Shown here one piece after another: positions 53,848 to 62,512 of a stretch of 64,000 bases of DNA. Positions within the stretch are counted from its first letter, which is position 1, and each line of letters opens with the position of its first letter. The DNA is taken from positions 248,001 through 312,000 of the forward strand of contig NZ_JBBAXC010000003.1 of NCBI RefSeq assembly GCF_037120725.1, in the 5' to 3' direction. The stretch comes from Bacillus spongiae (GTDB taxonomy: Bacteria > Bacillota > Bacilli > Bacillales > Bacillaceae_K). The notes beneath the pieces are model-generated. The model did not search any database, was not told the origin of the DNA, and saw nothing but the letters and a program-made list of their open reading frames with translations. The translations under genes and the position numbers were made by a program.

Positions 53848-54204
53848 ATGGAGTTATCGCTTTTTCACTTTTTCCTCTTAGCAATTGCCTCATTTCGTCT
53901 GACACGGTTAATCGTATATGACAAAATTACGGAAAGAATCAGAGCTCCCTTTTTTGATGAGATAGTTGAATTAGACGAACAAGGAAATGAAGAAATCTAT
54001 CTTATTCCTAAATCAAGTGGTTTTCGCCATTTTATGGGAGAGTTATTAAATTGTCATTGGTGTACAGGCATATGGAGTGCAAGTATCTTATTCGTATCTT
54101 TTGAGCTGTTCCCTACACTTTCAAGTCCAATCATTTTCATTCTTAGTATAGCAGGAATAGGAGCAATCATTGAGACAGTCGTCCAAATTTTAGTGAATGA
54201 ATAG
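53848..54204 (+). CDS. yjcA: DUF1360 sporulation protein (YjcA-like)
   Basis: This 118-residue membrane protein matches DUF1360 (YjcA). It has a hydrophobic N-terminus (ELSLFHFFLLAIASFRLTRLIVYD), the conserved LNCHWCTGIW motif, and a C-terminal membrane helix. I chose the ATG at 53848, after GGGAGAGAG; the frame extends upstream to overlap cotO without a better start. It is expressed in sporulation in B. subtilis; the role is unknown. Confidence 0.8.
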   Translation: MELSLFHFFLLAIASFRLTRLIVYDKITERIRAPFFDEIVELDEQGNEEIYLIPKSSGFRHFMGELLNCHWCTGIWSASILFVSFELFPTLSSPIIFILSIAGIGAIIETVVQILVNE

Positions 54205-54273
54205 GTAGGGGTGAACAAGCTCTCCTTTTGTTTCATATAGTATAATATCTCGATATTTTGGAGGGATTTATGC

Positions 54274-54381
54274 ATGCAAAGAAAGCAGCGAAACACGAGG
54301 CAAAGAACCCAAAAAGTGTCTAGGCGTCAAAATACAACTAGAAAAAAAAGTGGATGTGGTTGTGGAAGTAAGAAAAAATAA
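54274..54381 (+). CDS. Small basic CGCG-containing protein
   Basis: This 35-residue protein is highly basic (12 Arg/Lys in its first 25 residues) and ends GCGCGSKKK. GGAGGG lies eight bases upstream of the ATG. A sigma-K-like promoter, AC (54215-54216), 17 bases, CATATAGTA (54234-54242), lies just before it. I do not recognise a family. Late mother-cell expression and a coat or DNA/RNA-binding role are possible. A weak hairpin with T residues follows (TCCGTA/TACGGA). Confidence 0.55.
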   Translation: MQRKQRNTRQRTQKVSRRQNTTRKKSGCGCGSKKK

Positions 54382-54611
54382 AAAAGGTCCGTATCGCAAT
54401 ATAAAGTGGTACGGATTTTTTGTTTTGGAGAAAATTAAAAGCAGGTCGTTGTATGGTTAATAAAGGTCTACGGAATCGTCAGCCAAATGGCAACATTGTT
54501 GAAATCACGTTTTGTCTATCTGATGTCATTGCAGGTTTTTAAAGATTTTTTCATAAAAAACTAAGTTTAGAAAAAACTAATGGGTACAAACGAAAGGATT
54601 GGGGGAATTGA

Positions 54612-55091
54612 ATGTTAAAGTATACAAACATTATCGTCGGTTTGTCTATGTTATTTATGCTGACAGCTTGTGAAGAAAAGGAATCCTTTGATAATAAAAA
54701 AAGTCAAACCGCTTTAATTAAAACGACAAACCCTCCACCTGTTAATCTTACTGATAAAAATCATGGGATTTCAACTGCACAACTGGTTAAAGGGGAAGTT
54801 GAGGCAATTGAAGAGCTGTATGATGTAGCGGTTATTGAGGGTGAGAAAAAAATATTAGTTGCCTATAAAGTAAAGCATATGGAGCGATTTGCTATGAAAA
54901 AGATTGAGAAGAACTTGAATGATCTTCTTGAGAGAAAGTTTTCAGACAAGAATTTTGTCGTTTCATCAGACTACAAAATTTTTTTAGAAGCTGTCCGATT
55001 AAAGGAAGATATAAATGATGGTGAACTTACAAAGGAAGAAGCTAGAGAAAGGTTTAAAGAGATACTAGACTTAAAAGAGGCACTTACCTAG
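54612..55091 (+). CDS. YhcN/YlaJ-family sporulation lipoprotein
   Basis: This 159-residue lipoprotein has a signal peptide and lipobox LTAC (lipidated Cys near residue 20). The YhcN/YlaJ domain follows, with VAVIEGEKKILVAYKVKHMERFAMKKIEKN. Such proteins occur in the inner spore membrane and in mobile spoVA cassettes. It starts the cassette with spoVAC 14 bases downstream. A weak GCAGG-N16-CATAAAA element upstream could be a sigma-G promoter, but two positions deviate. GATTGGGGG precedes the ATG. Confidence 0.82.
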   Translation: MLKYTNIIVGLSMLFMLTACEEKESFDNKKSQTALIKTTNPPPVNLTDKNHGISTAQLVKGEVEAIEELYDVAVIEGEKKILVAYKVKHMERFAMKKIEKNLNDLLERKFSDKNFVVSSDYKIFLEAVRLKEDINDGELTKEEARERFKEILDLKEALT

Positions 55092-55104
55092 GAAGGAGAA
55101 AAGG

Positions 55105-55575
55105 ATGTCAAAACCTAAAAAAACACCAGAACAAAAGTATTACGAAAAGCTAGAACAGAAATATGAAACGAAGCGCCCAATCTTAAAAAATTGTATTAAA
55201 GCTTTTATTGTTGGAGGACTAATCTGTATTGTTGGCCAAGCTATATCTCTATTTTATATATACTTCTTTAATTTTTCGGAACAAACAGTCGGTAACCCAA
55301 CTGTTGCGACAATGGTATTTATATCCATGATTTTAACGGGAATAGGCGTATATGATCGTATTGGTCAGTTTGCAGGTGCAGGAAGTGCAGTTCCTGTTAC
55401 AGGGTTTGGGAATGCTGTGATATCAGCTTCTATTGAACATCGAACGGAAGGGTTTGTGTTAGGCGTAGGAGGAAATATGTTCAAATTAGCTGGTTCAGTT
55501 ATTTTATTTGGCGTATTTTCTGCATTTGTCATTGCCTTAATCAAAACGACTTTAATGAAGTTAGGGGTTATTTAA
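55105..55575 (+). CDS. spoVAC: Stage V sporulation protein AC
   Basis: This 156-residue membrane protein forms a mechanosensitive-type channel for dipicolinic acid in the spore inner membrane. It has four membrane segments and the SpoVAC signatures GGLICIVGQA, GIGVYDRIGQFAGAGSAVPVTGFGNA. It is the second gene of the compact cassette; its stop abuts the spoVAD start. AGGAAGGAG precedes the ATG. Confidence 0.95.
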   Translation: MSKPKKTPEQKYYEKLEQKYETKRPILKNCIKAFIVGGLICIVGQAISLFYIYFFNFSEQTVGNPTVATMVFISMILTGIGVYDRIGQFAGAGSAVPVTGFGNAVISASIEHRTEGFVLGVGGNMFKLAGSVILFGVFSAFVIALIKTTLMKLGVI

Positions 55576-56592
55576 ATGGAAAACGGGAGTCATACATGGG
55601 AATTTAATCAAAAGCCAGTTATTTTGTCAACTGGCGTTGTAGGAGGTCCGTTTGAAAAAAGAGGCGCTCTTACAAAAGATTTTGACTCATTTTATGAAGA
55701 TTTATGGATGGGGGAAGATTCTTATGAAAAGGCTCATCGTGTATTAATCGAGGACGCAGTTCAATTATCGTTATCGAAGCAGAAATTGGAATCAAAAGAT
55801 GTTCAATTTTTTCTATCGGGAGATTTAATTAATCAAATCACCCCATCTAGCTTTGCTGCAAGAACGAATGGAATCCCATACCTTGGATTGTTTGGCGCTT
55901 GTTCCACTTCAATGGAAGGACTGGCTCTCGCAGGTTTTCTTGTAAATCATGGAGGAGCACAGTATGTAATTACAGGTGCTGCAAGCCATAATACCACTGC
56001 TGAGAAGCAATTTCGTTACCCTACGGAGTATGGGGGCCAAAAACCCCCTACAGCTCAATGGACTGTGACTGGAGCTGGGTATGCATTAGTAGGAAGGGGG
56101 AGTTTAGCTCAAGGACCCCATCCCCGCGTAACGTCCGCCACGATTGGAAAGGTTATTGACTTAGGGTTGAGTGATCCTTTTAATATGGGTGGGGCTATGG
56201 CTCCAGCTGCCGTCGATACGATCTCTCAGCACTTAAAAGACCGAGGAATCTCCACTGACTACTATGATTTAATTATTACAGGAGATTTAGCTACAATCGG
56301 AAGAGAAACAGCACTTGAGCTGCTGTCTGAACGGAAAATAAATATTAATTCAGAAATATTTAAGGACTGCGGCTTATTAATCTACAGTCAAGAACAGCCT
56401 GTTCAAGCGGGAGGAAGTGGTGCCGGGTGTTCAGCCACCGTATTGTATGGACATTTATTAAATGAAATGAAAAAGGGGACGTACCAGAAGATTTTAGTGG
56501 TTGCCACTGGAGCACTGATGTCTCCGTTAAGCTTTCAACAAAAGGAAAGTATACCGTGTGTTGCCCATGCGGTTTCGATCGAATATTTATAA
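55576..56592 (+). CDS. spoVAD: Stage V sporulation protein AD
   Basis: This 338-residue soluble protein has a thiolase-like fold that binds dipicolinic acid and docks to SpoVAC. Conserved elements are [26 protein letters not shown] and [20 protein letters not shown]. The length is standard. It begins directly at the end of spoVAC, and the spoVAEb start lies 14 bases after its stop. It acts in uptake and release of Ca-DPA. Confidence 0.95.
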   Translation: MENGSHTWEFNQKPVILSTGVVGGPFEKRGALTKDFDSFYEDLWMGEDSYEKAHRVLIEDAVQLSLSKQKLESKDVQFFLSGDLINQITPSSFAARTNGIPYLGLFGACSTSMEGLALAGFLVNHGGAQYVITGAASHNTTAEKQFRYPTEYGGQKPPTAQWTVTGAGYALVGRGSLAQGPHPRVTSATIGKVIDLGLSDPFNMGGAMAPAAVDTISQHLKDRGISTDYYDLIITGDLATIGRETALELLSERKININSEIFKDCGLLIYSQEQPVQAGGSGAGCSATVLYGHLLNEMKKGTYQKILVVATGALMSPLSFQQKESIPCVAHAVSIEYL

Positions 56593-56606
56593 AGGGGGTT
56601 GCCAAT

Positions 56607-56963
56607 ATGCTACCAATGTTTTTTTGGGCCTTTGTCGTTGGGGGAGGGATTTGTGTGATAGGTCAGCTTCTTTTCGATGTAGCAAAGCTCACTCCAGCTC
56701 ACACATTAAGTCTTTTAGTGGTTATAGGTGCTATCTTAGAAGGGTTTGGATTATATGAACCGTTAGTTGATTTTGCTGGTGCCGGGGCAACGATACCAAT
56801 TACAAGCTTTGGGAATGCACTCGTTCATGGTGCAATGCAAGAAGCAGAACAGTATGGGATTATTGGTGTCTTAACTGGGATGTTTGAGGTAACCAGCTCT
56901 GGTATATCTGCAGCCATTATTTTTGGTTTTATAGGCGCGCTCTTATTTAAGCCGAAAGGGTAA
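56607..56963 (+). CDS. spoVAEb: Stage V sporulation protein AEb
   Basis: This 118-residue membrane protein (SpoVAE/SpoVAEb) completes the DPA channel core. It has three or four membrane segments and the motif [26 protein letters not shown], related to SpoVAC. The ATG at 56607 follows AAAGGGGGTTG; the frame extends further upstream across the spoVAD stop without a start signal. The DUF421 gene follows after 12 bases. Confidence 0.92.
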   Translation: MLPMFFWAFVVGGGICVIGQLLFDVAKLTPAHTLSLLVVIGAILEGFGLYEPLVDFAGAGATIPITSFGNALVHGAMQEAEQYGIIGVLTGMFEVTSSGISAAIIFGFIGALLFKPKG

Positions 56964-56975
56964 GGGGTTTATTTC

Positions 56976-57671
56976 ATGCCTGGTTATTTCGAAGTCATTT
57001 TAAGAAGTACGTTTATTATTTTAGGTCTTTTTGTTATTACTAAGCTTTTAGGCAAAAAACAACTTTCAAAGCTATCTTTCTTTGAGTATATAACAGGAAT
57101 TACTGTAGGTGATATAGCAGGCTCTTTGTCGATGGAAAGAGAGCTAAATTTACTTGAAGGGATTATTTCACTACTAATATGGTCCTTAGTACCGCTACTC
57201 GTGTCGATTTTTGGCATGCATTCCTCGAAGTTTAGACATATTGTTGAAGGGACGCCAACGGTATTTATTGATGAAGGGGAAATAAACGAAGATGCGCTCA
57301 GAAAAGAAAAATATACAGTAGACGAGCTTTTAGAACAACTTAGAAAGAAGAATATTTTTCGCGTTGAAGATGTTTCCTTTGCTTCATTAGATACAAATGG
57401 AGATTTAAGTGTGTTAGTCAAAAGAGAAAAGCAGCCTTTATTATTTGAAGACTTATTTGAATTTCAAAGTATTTCAACTCCTCCCCAAGCAGTCATTAGC
57501 GATGGAATAGTTGATGAGAAAACGTTAGAAAAAGTAGGTTATTCTCTTGATTGGTTAGAAAAAGAATTGAAAAAGCGCTCACTTAGTATCAAGGATATTT
57601 TTTTAGCTCAATTAGATAAAGAAGGAACGTTGACGTTTGATTTATTTGACTGGAAAGATAAACAGGTATAA
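56976..57671 (+). CDS. DUF421 (YetF-like) membrane protein in spoVA cassette
   Basis: This 231-residue protein has three N-terminal membrane segments and a cytosolic C-terminal DUF421 domain (EGTPTVFIDEGEINEDALRKEKYTVDELLEQLRKKNIFRVEDV). In mobile spoVA cassettes a similar protein (called 2Duf) accompanies spoVAC-D-Eb and strongly raises spore heat resistance. It is the last gene of the cassette. A paralogue lies at 59.6 kb on the other strand. ATG start with AAGGGG. Confidence 0.85.
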   Translation: MPGYFEVILRSTFIILGLFVITKLLGKKQLSKLSFFEYITGITVGDIAGSLSMERELNLLEGIISLLIWSLVPLLVSIFGMHSSKFRHIVEGTPTVFIDEGEINEDALRKEKYTVDELLEQLRKKNIFRVEDVSFASLDTNGDLSVLVKREKQPLLFEDLFEFQSISTPPQAVISDGIVDEKTLEKVGYSLDWLEKELKKRSLSIKDIFLAQLDKEGTLTFDLFDWKDKQV

Positions 57672-57678
57672 AGCCCAT

Positions 57679-57705
57679 ACATTTTCAAAAATAGTACATA
57701 TAGTA
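57679..57705 (+). promoter_or_regulatory. Sigma-K-like promoter of yjcZ-type gene
   Basis: AC (57679-57680), 16 bases, and CATATAGTA (57697-57705) match the sigma-K consensus AC-N16/17-CATA-N3-TA. It lies about 35 bases before the ATG of the Gly/Tyr-rich small protein. Confidence 0.6.
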
Positions 57706-57740
57706 GGAGTAACCTTAAGGTAAAAGTGAGGTGACAGTGT

Positions 57741-57872
57741 ATGTACGGGTACGGAGGTTATGGCTATGGCTGTTGTAGCTATGGTTATGGTGGTGGAGTC
57801 ATTGGTTCCACTTTTGTATTAATTGTAGTCTTGTTCATTTTACTAATTATCGTAGGAGCAGTTGTTTGCTAA
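57741..57872 (+). CDS. YjcZ-family sporulation protein
   Basis: This 43-residue protein has a Gly/Tyr/Cys-rich N-terminus ([19 protein letters not shown]) and a single C-terminal membrane helix ([20 protein letters not shown]). This is the signature of the YjcZ family of small sporulation proteins, often found in several copies in Bacillus. The ATG follows GTGAGGTG. It lies next to spoVIF. Its role in the spore is unknown. Confidence 0.88.
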   Translation: MYGYGGYGYGCCSYGYGGGVIGSTFVLIVVLFILLIIVGAVVC

Positions 57873-57960
57873 AATGGTATAAGCAAGATGGAATCTAACA
57901 AGGTTCCGTCTTTTTCTTATTTATTTAAAGCAGAGCAGTTGAACATTATATCGTGAATGC

Positions 57961-57987
57961 ACGATTTTATCCCTCCATCATATTATG
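57961..57987 (+). promoter_or_regulatory. Sigma-K-like promoter of spoVIF
   Basis: AC (57961-57962), 16 bases, and CATATTATG (57979-57987) match the sigma-K pattern with one deviation in the last base. SpoVIF is a late mother-cell protein in B. subtilis. Confidence 0.5.
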
Positions 57988-58015
57988 GTAGTAGTTTGAA
58001 TAGGAGGGAAGCGAG

Positions 58016-58276
58016 ATGGAAAATAATTTCTTTAAAAATATTGAAAAGAAAACCGGTGTAAACATGAATGAGATTATGGAGTTAGCTAACTCCTTACAAA
58101 ATGCAAATTTTAAAGATGAAAAAACAGTTCGTCAAGTTATAAAACGAGTATCCCAAATTGCAAATAAAAAAGTTCCGAAAGAGCTAGAAGATCAAATTGT
58201 TAAGTCCATTGTAAATGATGGGAAACAGCTTGACATGGGCACAATTTCAAAAATGTTAAATCAAAAGAAAAAGTAA
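58016..58276 (+). CDS. spoVIF: Stage VI sporulation protein F
   Basis: This 86-residue helical protein matches SpoVIF (YjcC), which supports late coat maturation under control of sigma-K. The sequence ENNFFKNIEKKTGVNMNEIM and the C-terminal DMGTISKMLNQKKK are typical. GGAGGGAAG precedes the ATG. A sigma-K-like promoter lies just upstream and a terminator follows. Confidence 0.88.
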   Translation: MENNFFKNIEKKTGVNMNEIMELANSLQNANFKDEKTVRQVIKRVSQIANKKVPKELEDQIVKSIVNDGKQLDMGTISKMLNQKKK

Positions 58277-58282
58277 TAGGGA

Positions 58283-58310
58283 AGACCTGTAAACTTTTAC
58301 AGGTCTATTT
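58283..58310 (+). terminator. spoVIF terminator
   Basis: AGACCTGTAAA (58283-58293) pairs with TTTACAGGTCT (58296-58306), followed by ATTT. Confidence 0.8.
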
Positions 58311-58394
58311 CCACGTTTTTCTAAAAAGTATATTATAATGAAAGTAGCATCGTAGTCTATATAAACGGAAATTATAAGAAAGGAGGTTAATGAC

Positions 58395-58643
58395 ATGGGC
58401 TATATGCTGCCCTATCCTAAATATGTCTATCAACAATATGCCGTAAGAGATATTCCAAATGATTACGATCCATACAACATCATAAAAGTAACGAGAACTT
58501 CCCTTCAGAAACTTAATAGTAACGACGTATCTCAAGAAAATTTTCAAAGAAAAACGTATACTATCACTTCAACTAAGGAGATTTCTCCGCATGTTTTAGC
58601 TGATTTGACTGGTAAGGGAAAGTATATAAACAAATCAATATAA
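58395..58643 (+). CDS. Hypothetical protein
   Basis: I do not recognise this 82-residue soluble protein, which is rich in Tyr, Asn and Lys (PYPKYVYQQYAVRDIPNDYDPYN...). A very strong AAAGGAGG lies before the ATG, which supports translation. It has no signal peptide or membrane helix. The context of spoVIF and yjcZ suggests, but does not show, a sporulation role. Confidence 0.6.
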   Translation: MGYMLPYPKYVYQQYAVRDIPNDYDPYNIIKVTRTSLQKLNSNDVSQENFQRKTYTITSTKEISPHVLADLTGKGKYINKSI

Positions 58644-58670
58644 ATTATTTATAGAAAGGAATGCCTTTGA

Positions 58671-59579
58671 ATGGAGTTGATTCGTCTCACACAGCACGTT
58701 TATTATTTTCATGCGGCTGTAAATATTGGTTATATTACATATCAAGACAAGGGGTTATTAATTGATTCAGGAATTGACGCATCTGCATCAAAGAAGGTTA
58801 TTAAGTTGTTAGCGCAAAAGGAGCTTCCGCTTAATTATATCGTTTTAACTCACGCTCATGCAGACCATATCGGCGGTGCGAAGTGGTTACAAGAGAATAA
58901 GGACGTAGAAATTTATGCACCAAAAATGGAAGGTGCAGTAATGGAAAATACCATTTTAGAACCGATTTATCTTTGGAATGGTGCAGAACCACTACCAGAA
59001 TTGAAAAATAAATTTCTAATGGCTGAATCAATACAAATTCATTCATGGTTACCAAACGAAGGTGAGATACAAATCGGCCCCTTCACCTTACAAATGATGT
59101 ATTTACCAGGGCATAGCTACCAACAAATTGGACTATCCTATGAATCCATTTTATTTGCCGCAGATGCTCTTTTTGGAATAGATGTTTTGGCGAAACATAA
59201 AATTCCCTTTATCGTTTCAGCAAGGAAGACAATGGATACATTAAAGTATCTATTAGATACTGACTATATAGGGGTTGTTCCAGGACACGGCCAATTTGAA
59301 GCAGAACCAACCTATAAGAAAACGATTAGGGCGAATCTTGACGTTCATCATGAACTCATTAATACTATTTATGAGTTTGTTCAACGGGACAAGACTGTGT
59401 CTTTCCATCAAGTAATAGAGTACTTGTTACGGTTAAAAAGCATTCATGCCAAAAATATAGCATCATGGCTGTTATTTCGTACATCTATCACGGCTTACTT
59501 GACCTATTTGGTTGAATCAAAAAAAGTACATGTGGATATAAGGGAAAACCGATTAATGGTTCATGATTTGACCGAGTAG
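58671..59579 (+). CDS. MBL-fold metallohydrolase
   Basis: This 302-residue metallo-beta-lactamase-fold hydrolase has the metal site HAHADH, then a conserved His in LPGHSYQQIG, Asp in LFAADALFG and a final His in VPGHG. A helical C-terminal region of about 80 residues follows, as in glyoxalase-II-like or thioesterase relatives. The substrate is unknown. It lies 28 bases after the hypothetical gene and its 3' end overlaps the convergent DUF421 gene by 19 bases. GAAAGGAATG precedes the ATG. Confidence 0.85.
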   Translation: MELIRLTQHVYYFHAAVNIGYITYQDKGLLIDSGIDASASKKVIKLLAQKELPLNYIVLTHAHADHIGGAKWLQENKDVEIYAPKMEGAVMENTILEPIYLWNGAEPLPELKNKFLMAESIQIHSWLPNEGEIQIGPFTLQMMYLPGHSYQQIGLSYESILFAADALFGIDVLAKHKIPFIVSARKTMDTLKYLLDTDYIGVVPGHGQFEAEPTYKKTIRANLDVHHELINTIYEFVQRDKTVSFHQVIEYLLRLKSIHAKNIASWLLFRTSITAYLTYLVESKKVHVDIRENRLMVHDLTE

Positions 59580-60247
59580 CTTTGTATTAATAATGGTTCT
59601 CCTTCAATATATTCTGCAAATAAAACCTCCTTTGGATCAGAACATCCTTTTTCTTTCATTTGTAGAAATAACCACTCTTCATCTTTGTCAATGATCTTTA
59701 AATTGTCGTATAGTATTTCACCATCTAGTATTAATGAGAGAGGCAAATAAGCGGCTTCTGGTTGTAAATTCAAATCTTTTTTACGAACTGGGTCAAAAAG
59801 GGGCTTCCTTAATATGCTCACAGATCCGTCAGATTCCAGTATGACATATTCACATTCCCGGATAGAGAAGACCCCTTTATTTCGTAAAAGATGCTGTAGC
59901 TGGTTCATATCTAAGTGATTTTTTTTTAACTCTTTATAATTAATGTTTCCTTTTCGAATAATAATCGAAGGTGTCCCCTCAATAATATGTCGTAGTATGC
60001 GGGATTTTTGTGTCACATACTCTGTTAGGAAAATTAATGTACCCCAGAGAGAGACGGTAAAAATAATTTCTGTTATACCTGAATCTTCATCATAAAGGGC
60101 ATTTCCGACTAATTCTCCTAAAATAAGTGCGGAGATAAAATCAAACGCGGAAATTTGATTGATTTGCGTCTTACCAAGTATTTTTGTAACGGCAAACAAG
60201 AAAACAAAGCCGATTGTAAGCTCTATTCCTATGCTCATAAAGCTCAT
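59561..60247 (-). CDS. DUF421 (YetF-like) membrane protein
   Basis: This protein of about 228 residues has three N-terminal membrane helices (about 5-23, 33-51, 60-80) and a cytosolic DUF421 domain with EGTPSIIIRKGNINYKELKKNHL. I chose the ATG at 60247, seven bases after GAGGAG; ATG at 60253 and TTG at 60262 are also in frame. It is a paralogue of the cassette gene at 57 kb, in opposite orientation. It is convergent with the MBL gene and has no cotranscribed partner visible. Confidence 0.8.
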   Translation of the reverse strand: MSFMSIGIELTIGFVFLFAVTKILGKTQINQISAFDFISALILGELVGNALYDEDSGITEIIFTVSLWGTLIFLTEYVTQKSRILRHIIEGTPSIIIRKGNINYKELKKNHLDMNQLQHLLRNKGVFSIRECEYVILESDGSVSILRKPLFDPVRKKDLNLQPEAAYLPLSLILDGEILYDNLKIIDKDEEWLFLQMKEKGCSDPKEVLFAEYIEGEPLLIQSYSVKS

Positions 60248-60334
60248 ATGCATTCTCCTCAACTGAAAGCTCTCTTATGCATTATCGACGAAATAAAGAG
60301 GGAGCATACTCTAAAAATAGAATGACTTTTTCAT

Positions 60335-60372
60335 AAAAAAAACGAACTCTATTATTCAGAGCTCGTTTTTTT
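60335..60372. terminator. Bidirectional terminator
   Basis: AAAAACGAACTCT (ending 60350) pairs with AGAGCTCGTTTTT (from 60358) with one bulged A. It follows the yjcF stop on the minus strand. Confidence 0.82.
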
Positions 60373-60373
60373 A

Positions 60374-60793
60374 TTACAGTGCTTTTATCATCGTTTTATG
60401 AGGAATACCCGCGTCTAAAAACTCTTCCGAATCAACTGTATACCCTAATTTCTCATAAAAGGGAATCGCTTGTGTTTGCGCATTTAGCTTTAATGATTGG
60501 ACCTTAGATTTAGCATAATCATGAATTGCTTCCATAATATGAAATCCAGCACCTTTTCCTCGATAATCCTTGATGACACAAATACGCTCAACTTTTCCTA
60601 TTCCGTCAAGTATTCGAAACCGACCAGCTCCAACAGGAGTGTTATGGTCATATAATACAAAATGGGTACTGGTTGATTCAAACTTGTCGATTTCTTCTTC
60701 TTCAGGAACCTGTTGTTCGTCAACGAACACACGAGTTCTTATTGTAAAGGCATCCTGAATTTCTTTATCGGTGTTTGCAATTATTACTTTCAC
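60374..60793 (-). CDS. yjcF: GNAT-family acetyltransferase YjcF
   Basis: This 139-residue GNAT protein has acetyl-CoA motif RGKGAGFHIMEAI. It corresponds to B. subtilis yjcF in the yjcH-yjcG-yjcF order found here. It begins with GTG one base after the yjcG stop, so translation is coupled. The acceptor is unknown; an N-acetyltransferase role is inferred from the fold. Confidence 0.85.
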   Translation of the reverse strand: MKVIIANTDKEIQDAFTIRTRVFVDEQQVPEEEEIDKFESTSTHFVLYDHNTPVGAGRFRILDGIGKVERICVIKDYRGKGAGFHIMEAIHDYAKSKVQSLKLNAQTQAIPFYEKLGYTVDSEEFLDAGIPHKTMIKAL

Positions 60794-60794
60794 A

Positions 60795-61313
60795 TTAACT
60801 GTCCTTTCCTAAACGGAATGTTTCATAAACCGTCCACGATCCATTTTCTAGTTGGTATAAAAGGTGAAAGCGATCTATGATTTCTTCGTGTGAGATACCT
60901 AGCATTCGTAGAGATCCATAGACGTCAGAATGTTCATCATTCGATAACCCTTGGGCAATGGTGATATGGGGGACAAAACTATATTCAGGTTGGTCACCGA
61001 GTAAATCTTGTCCATGCATAGTTTTATGTAAATCATCTAAAGCGTCTGAAGGTTCTACTTTAAGGTAAATCACATTGTTGACAGGCTGGAACGAACTAAT
61101 TTTACTCACCTTCAAGGAGAAGGGTTCGTGCTGCTTGCTAATATTTTGAAGTCGTTGACTTAATTGCTGAATCTGTTCGTCGTTGGCTTCAAATGAGTTT
61201 TTTAACGTTAAATGAGGAGTAATAAGGGCGTAATGTGGATCATAACGCTTACGGTAAGAATTTGCTTGATCTTGAAGTTTTTTGGATGGGAATATAACAA
61301 TTCCATAATTCAT
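60795..61313 (-). CDS. yjcG: 2'-5' RNA ligase-fold protein YjcG
   Basis: This 172-residue protein belongs to the 2H phosphoesterase superfamily. Both H-x-T-x motifs are present: PHLTLKN and PHITIAQG. Members act on 2',3'-cyclic or 2'-5' phosphodiester bonds. It corresponds to B. subtilis yjcG. AAGAGGAGG lies before its ATG. It is followed by yjcF. Confidence 0.88.
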   Translation of the reverse strand: MNYGIVIFPSKKLQDQANSYRKRYDPHYALITPHLTLKNSFEANDEQIQQLSQRLQNISKQHEPFSLKVSKISSFQPVNNVIYLKVEPSDALDDLHKTMHGQDLLGDQPEYSFVPHITIAQGLSNDEHSDVYGSLRMLGISHEEIIDRFHLLYQLENGSWTVYETFRLGKDS

Positions 61314-61395
61314 AATATAAACCTCCTCTTATCTGTACTTAAATGTACGTATTATCTTCCATTATAGCAAAGTATTTTGAAAATTTTAATAGCCA

Positions 61396-62118
61396 TTATA
61401 ACATCATTTTTAACGCTCTTTTTAAGTCAGGTTGCCAATACTTCCAAGTATGATCTCCGTCAAATTCTTCATAAAAGGAGTTAAAACCTTTTTCATTCAT
61501 TAAGGTATGTAATTCTCTATTTGGTTCGATAAAATTTTTTGTACCGCCATCTGTCGTTTTTACTGCTGTTTCTTTTTTCCCAATAATATGATAAATATCC
61601 AGTAGTGGTGTCTGTGTAAAGGCTCGAACTTCTTCTAATACGCTGTCATCTACATAGGGTGACTGCAATATTACTTTTCCAAATGTATTTGGATATTTTA
61701 ATGCAGTTCGTAATGAAACGGTGGCAGCTAGTGAGTCTCCCATTAAAATGCGACCCATTCCCATCTGGTAGGTAGGGAAGATTTTATCTAAATAAGGAGT
61801 TAGCTCATGGGCGATAAAACGAATATACGCTTCACTTTGTTCCCCTTCAGGGTGATATTTATTTCTTCGATCTTTCACATTATTATACGGAATTGCGACG
61901 ATAATCGTATTGTCAATTTCATCATTATCCAATAATTGATCAGCTAAACGGGGTAACCGTCCTAATTGAATATAGTCCTTTCCATCTTGCACAATCAGAA
62001 GAGAGTACTTATATAGAGGTGAGAAATTTTCCGGTAAATAAATTAGTAACGATATATCTTCTTGTAAGTAAGAGCTAAAAATTGTTTGCTCTTCTATCAT
62101 GCCTCTTGAAGTTGCCAT
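61396..62118 (-). CDS. yjcH: Esterase-family protein YjcH
   Basis: This 240-residue alpha/beta-hydrolase resembles Fes/D-type esterases. The nucleophile elbow is GDSLA (MGDSLAATVS), and the histidine lies in DGDHTWKYW near the end. It has no signal peptide. It corresponds to B. subtilis yjcH and is the first gene of the yjcHGF run. GGAGG precedes the ATG. The ester substrate is unknown. Confidence 0.87.
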   Translation of the reverse strand: MATSRGMIEEQTIFSSYLQEDISLLIYLPENFSPLYKYSLLIVQDGKDYIQLGRLPRLADQLLDNDEIDNTIIVAIPYNNVKDRRNKYHPEGEQSEAYIRFIAHELTPYLDKIFPTYQMGMGRILMGDSLAATVSLRTALKYPNTFGKVILQSPYVDDSVLEEVRAFTQTPLLDIYHIIGKKETAVKTTDGGTKNFIEPNRELHTLMNEKGFNSFYEEFDGDHTWKYWQPDLKRALKMML

Positions 62119-62512
62119 AAATATAATCCTCCACTAAACATTCTATAAAGCGATTGCAATGTAAATTGTAGCATAAAATAATTTTAGGTGCCTAAATGTG
62201 AACCGTTTATATGAAAAAATTTATTTATTGTTTCCTAAAACAACCATTTTTTTATATGTAGATAGGAAAAAGGTAGAAGGAGAAAATAAAGATTGATTCT
62301 TTTATGTGTTATTCATTTTTTATGCAATCATTTTATCGGTGTATAGTAAACGTTAAATTAATTTCCGCTCATGATTATAGTGTGATAATAGGGGAGATGT
62401 ATACATAATAGGCATATTATTTAGATTAATTCTATTTTTATTTGACAAGGTCCTTTGTTTATATGATAAAATGTATACGATGAATTGCAATTTTATTAAA
62501 GGGGGTACATTC
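62119..62512 (+). promoter_or_regulatory. Promoter region of TAXI gene
   Basis: No gene is supported. The strand change from yjcH to the TAXI gene lies here. TTGACA (62442-62447) is 17 bases before GATAAA (62465-62470) and 19 before TAAAAT (62467-62472), a good promoter. The ribosome-binding site AAAGGGGG follows. Confidence 0.6.

Noticed and set aside
54382-54611. DUF1657 gene expected at the left of spoVA-mob cassettes
   Set aside because: I translated the gap and found no frame resembling DUF1657; only a 30-codon frame without ribosome-binding site exists.
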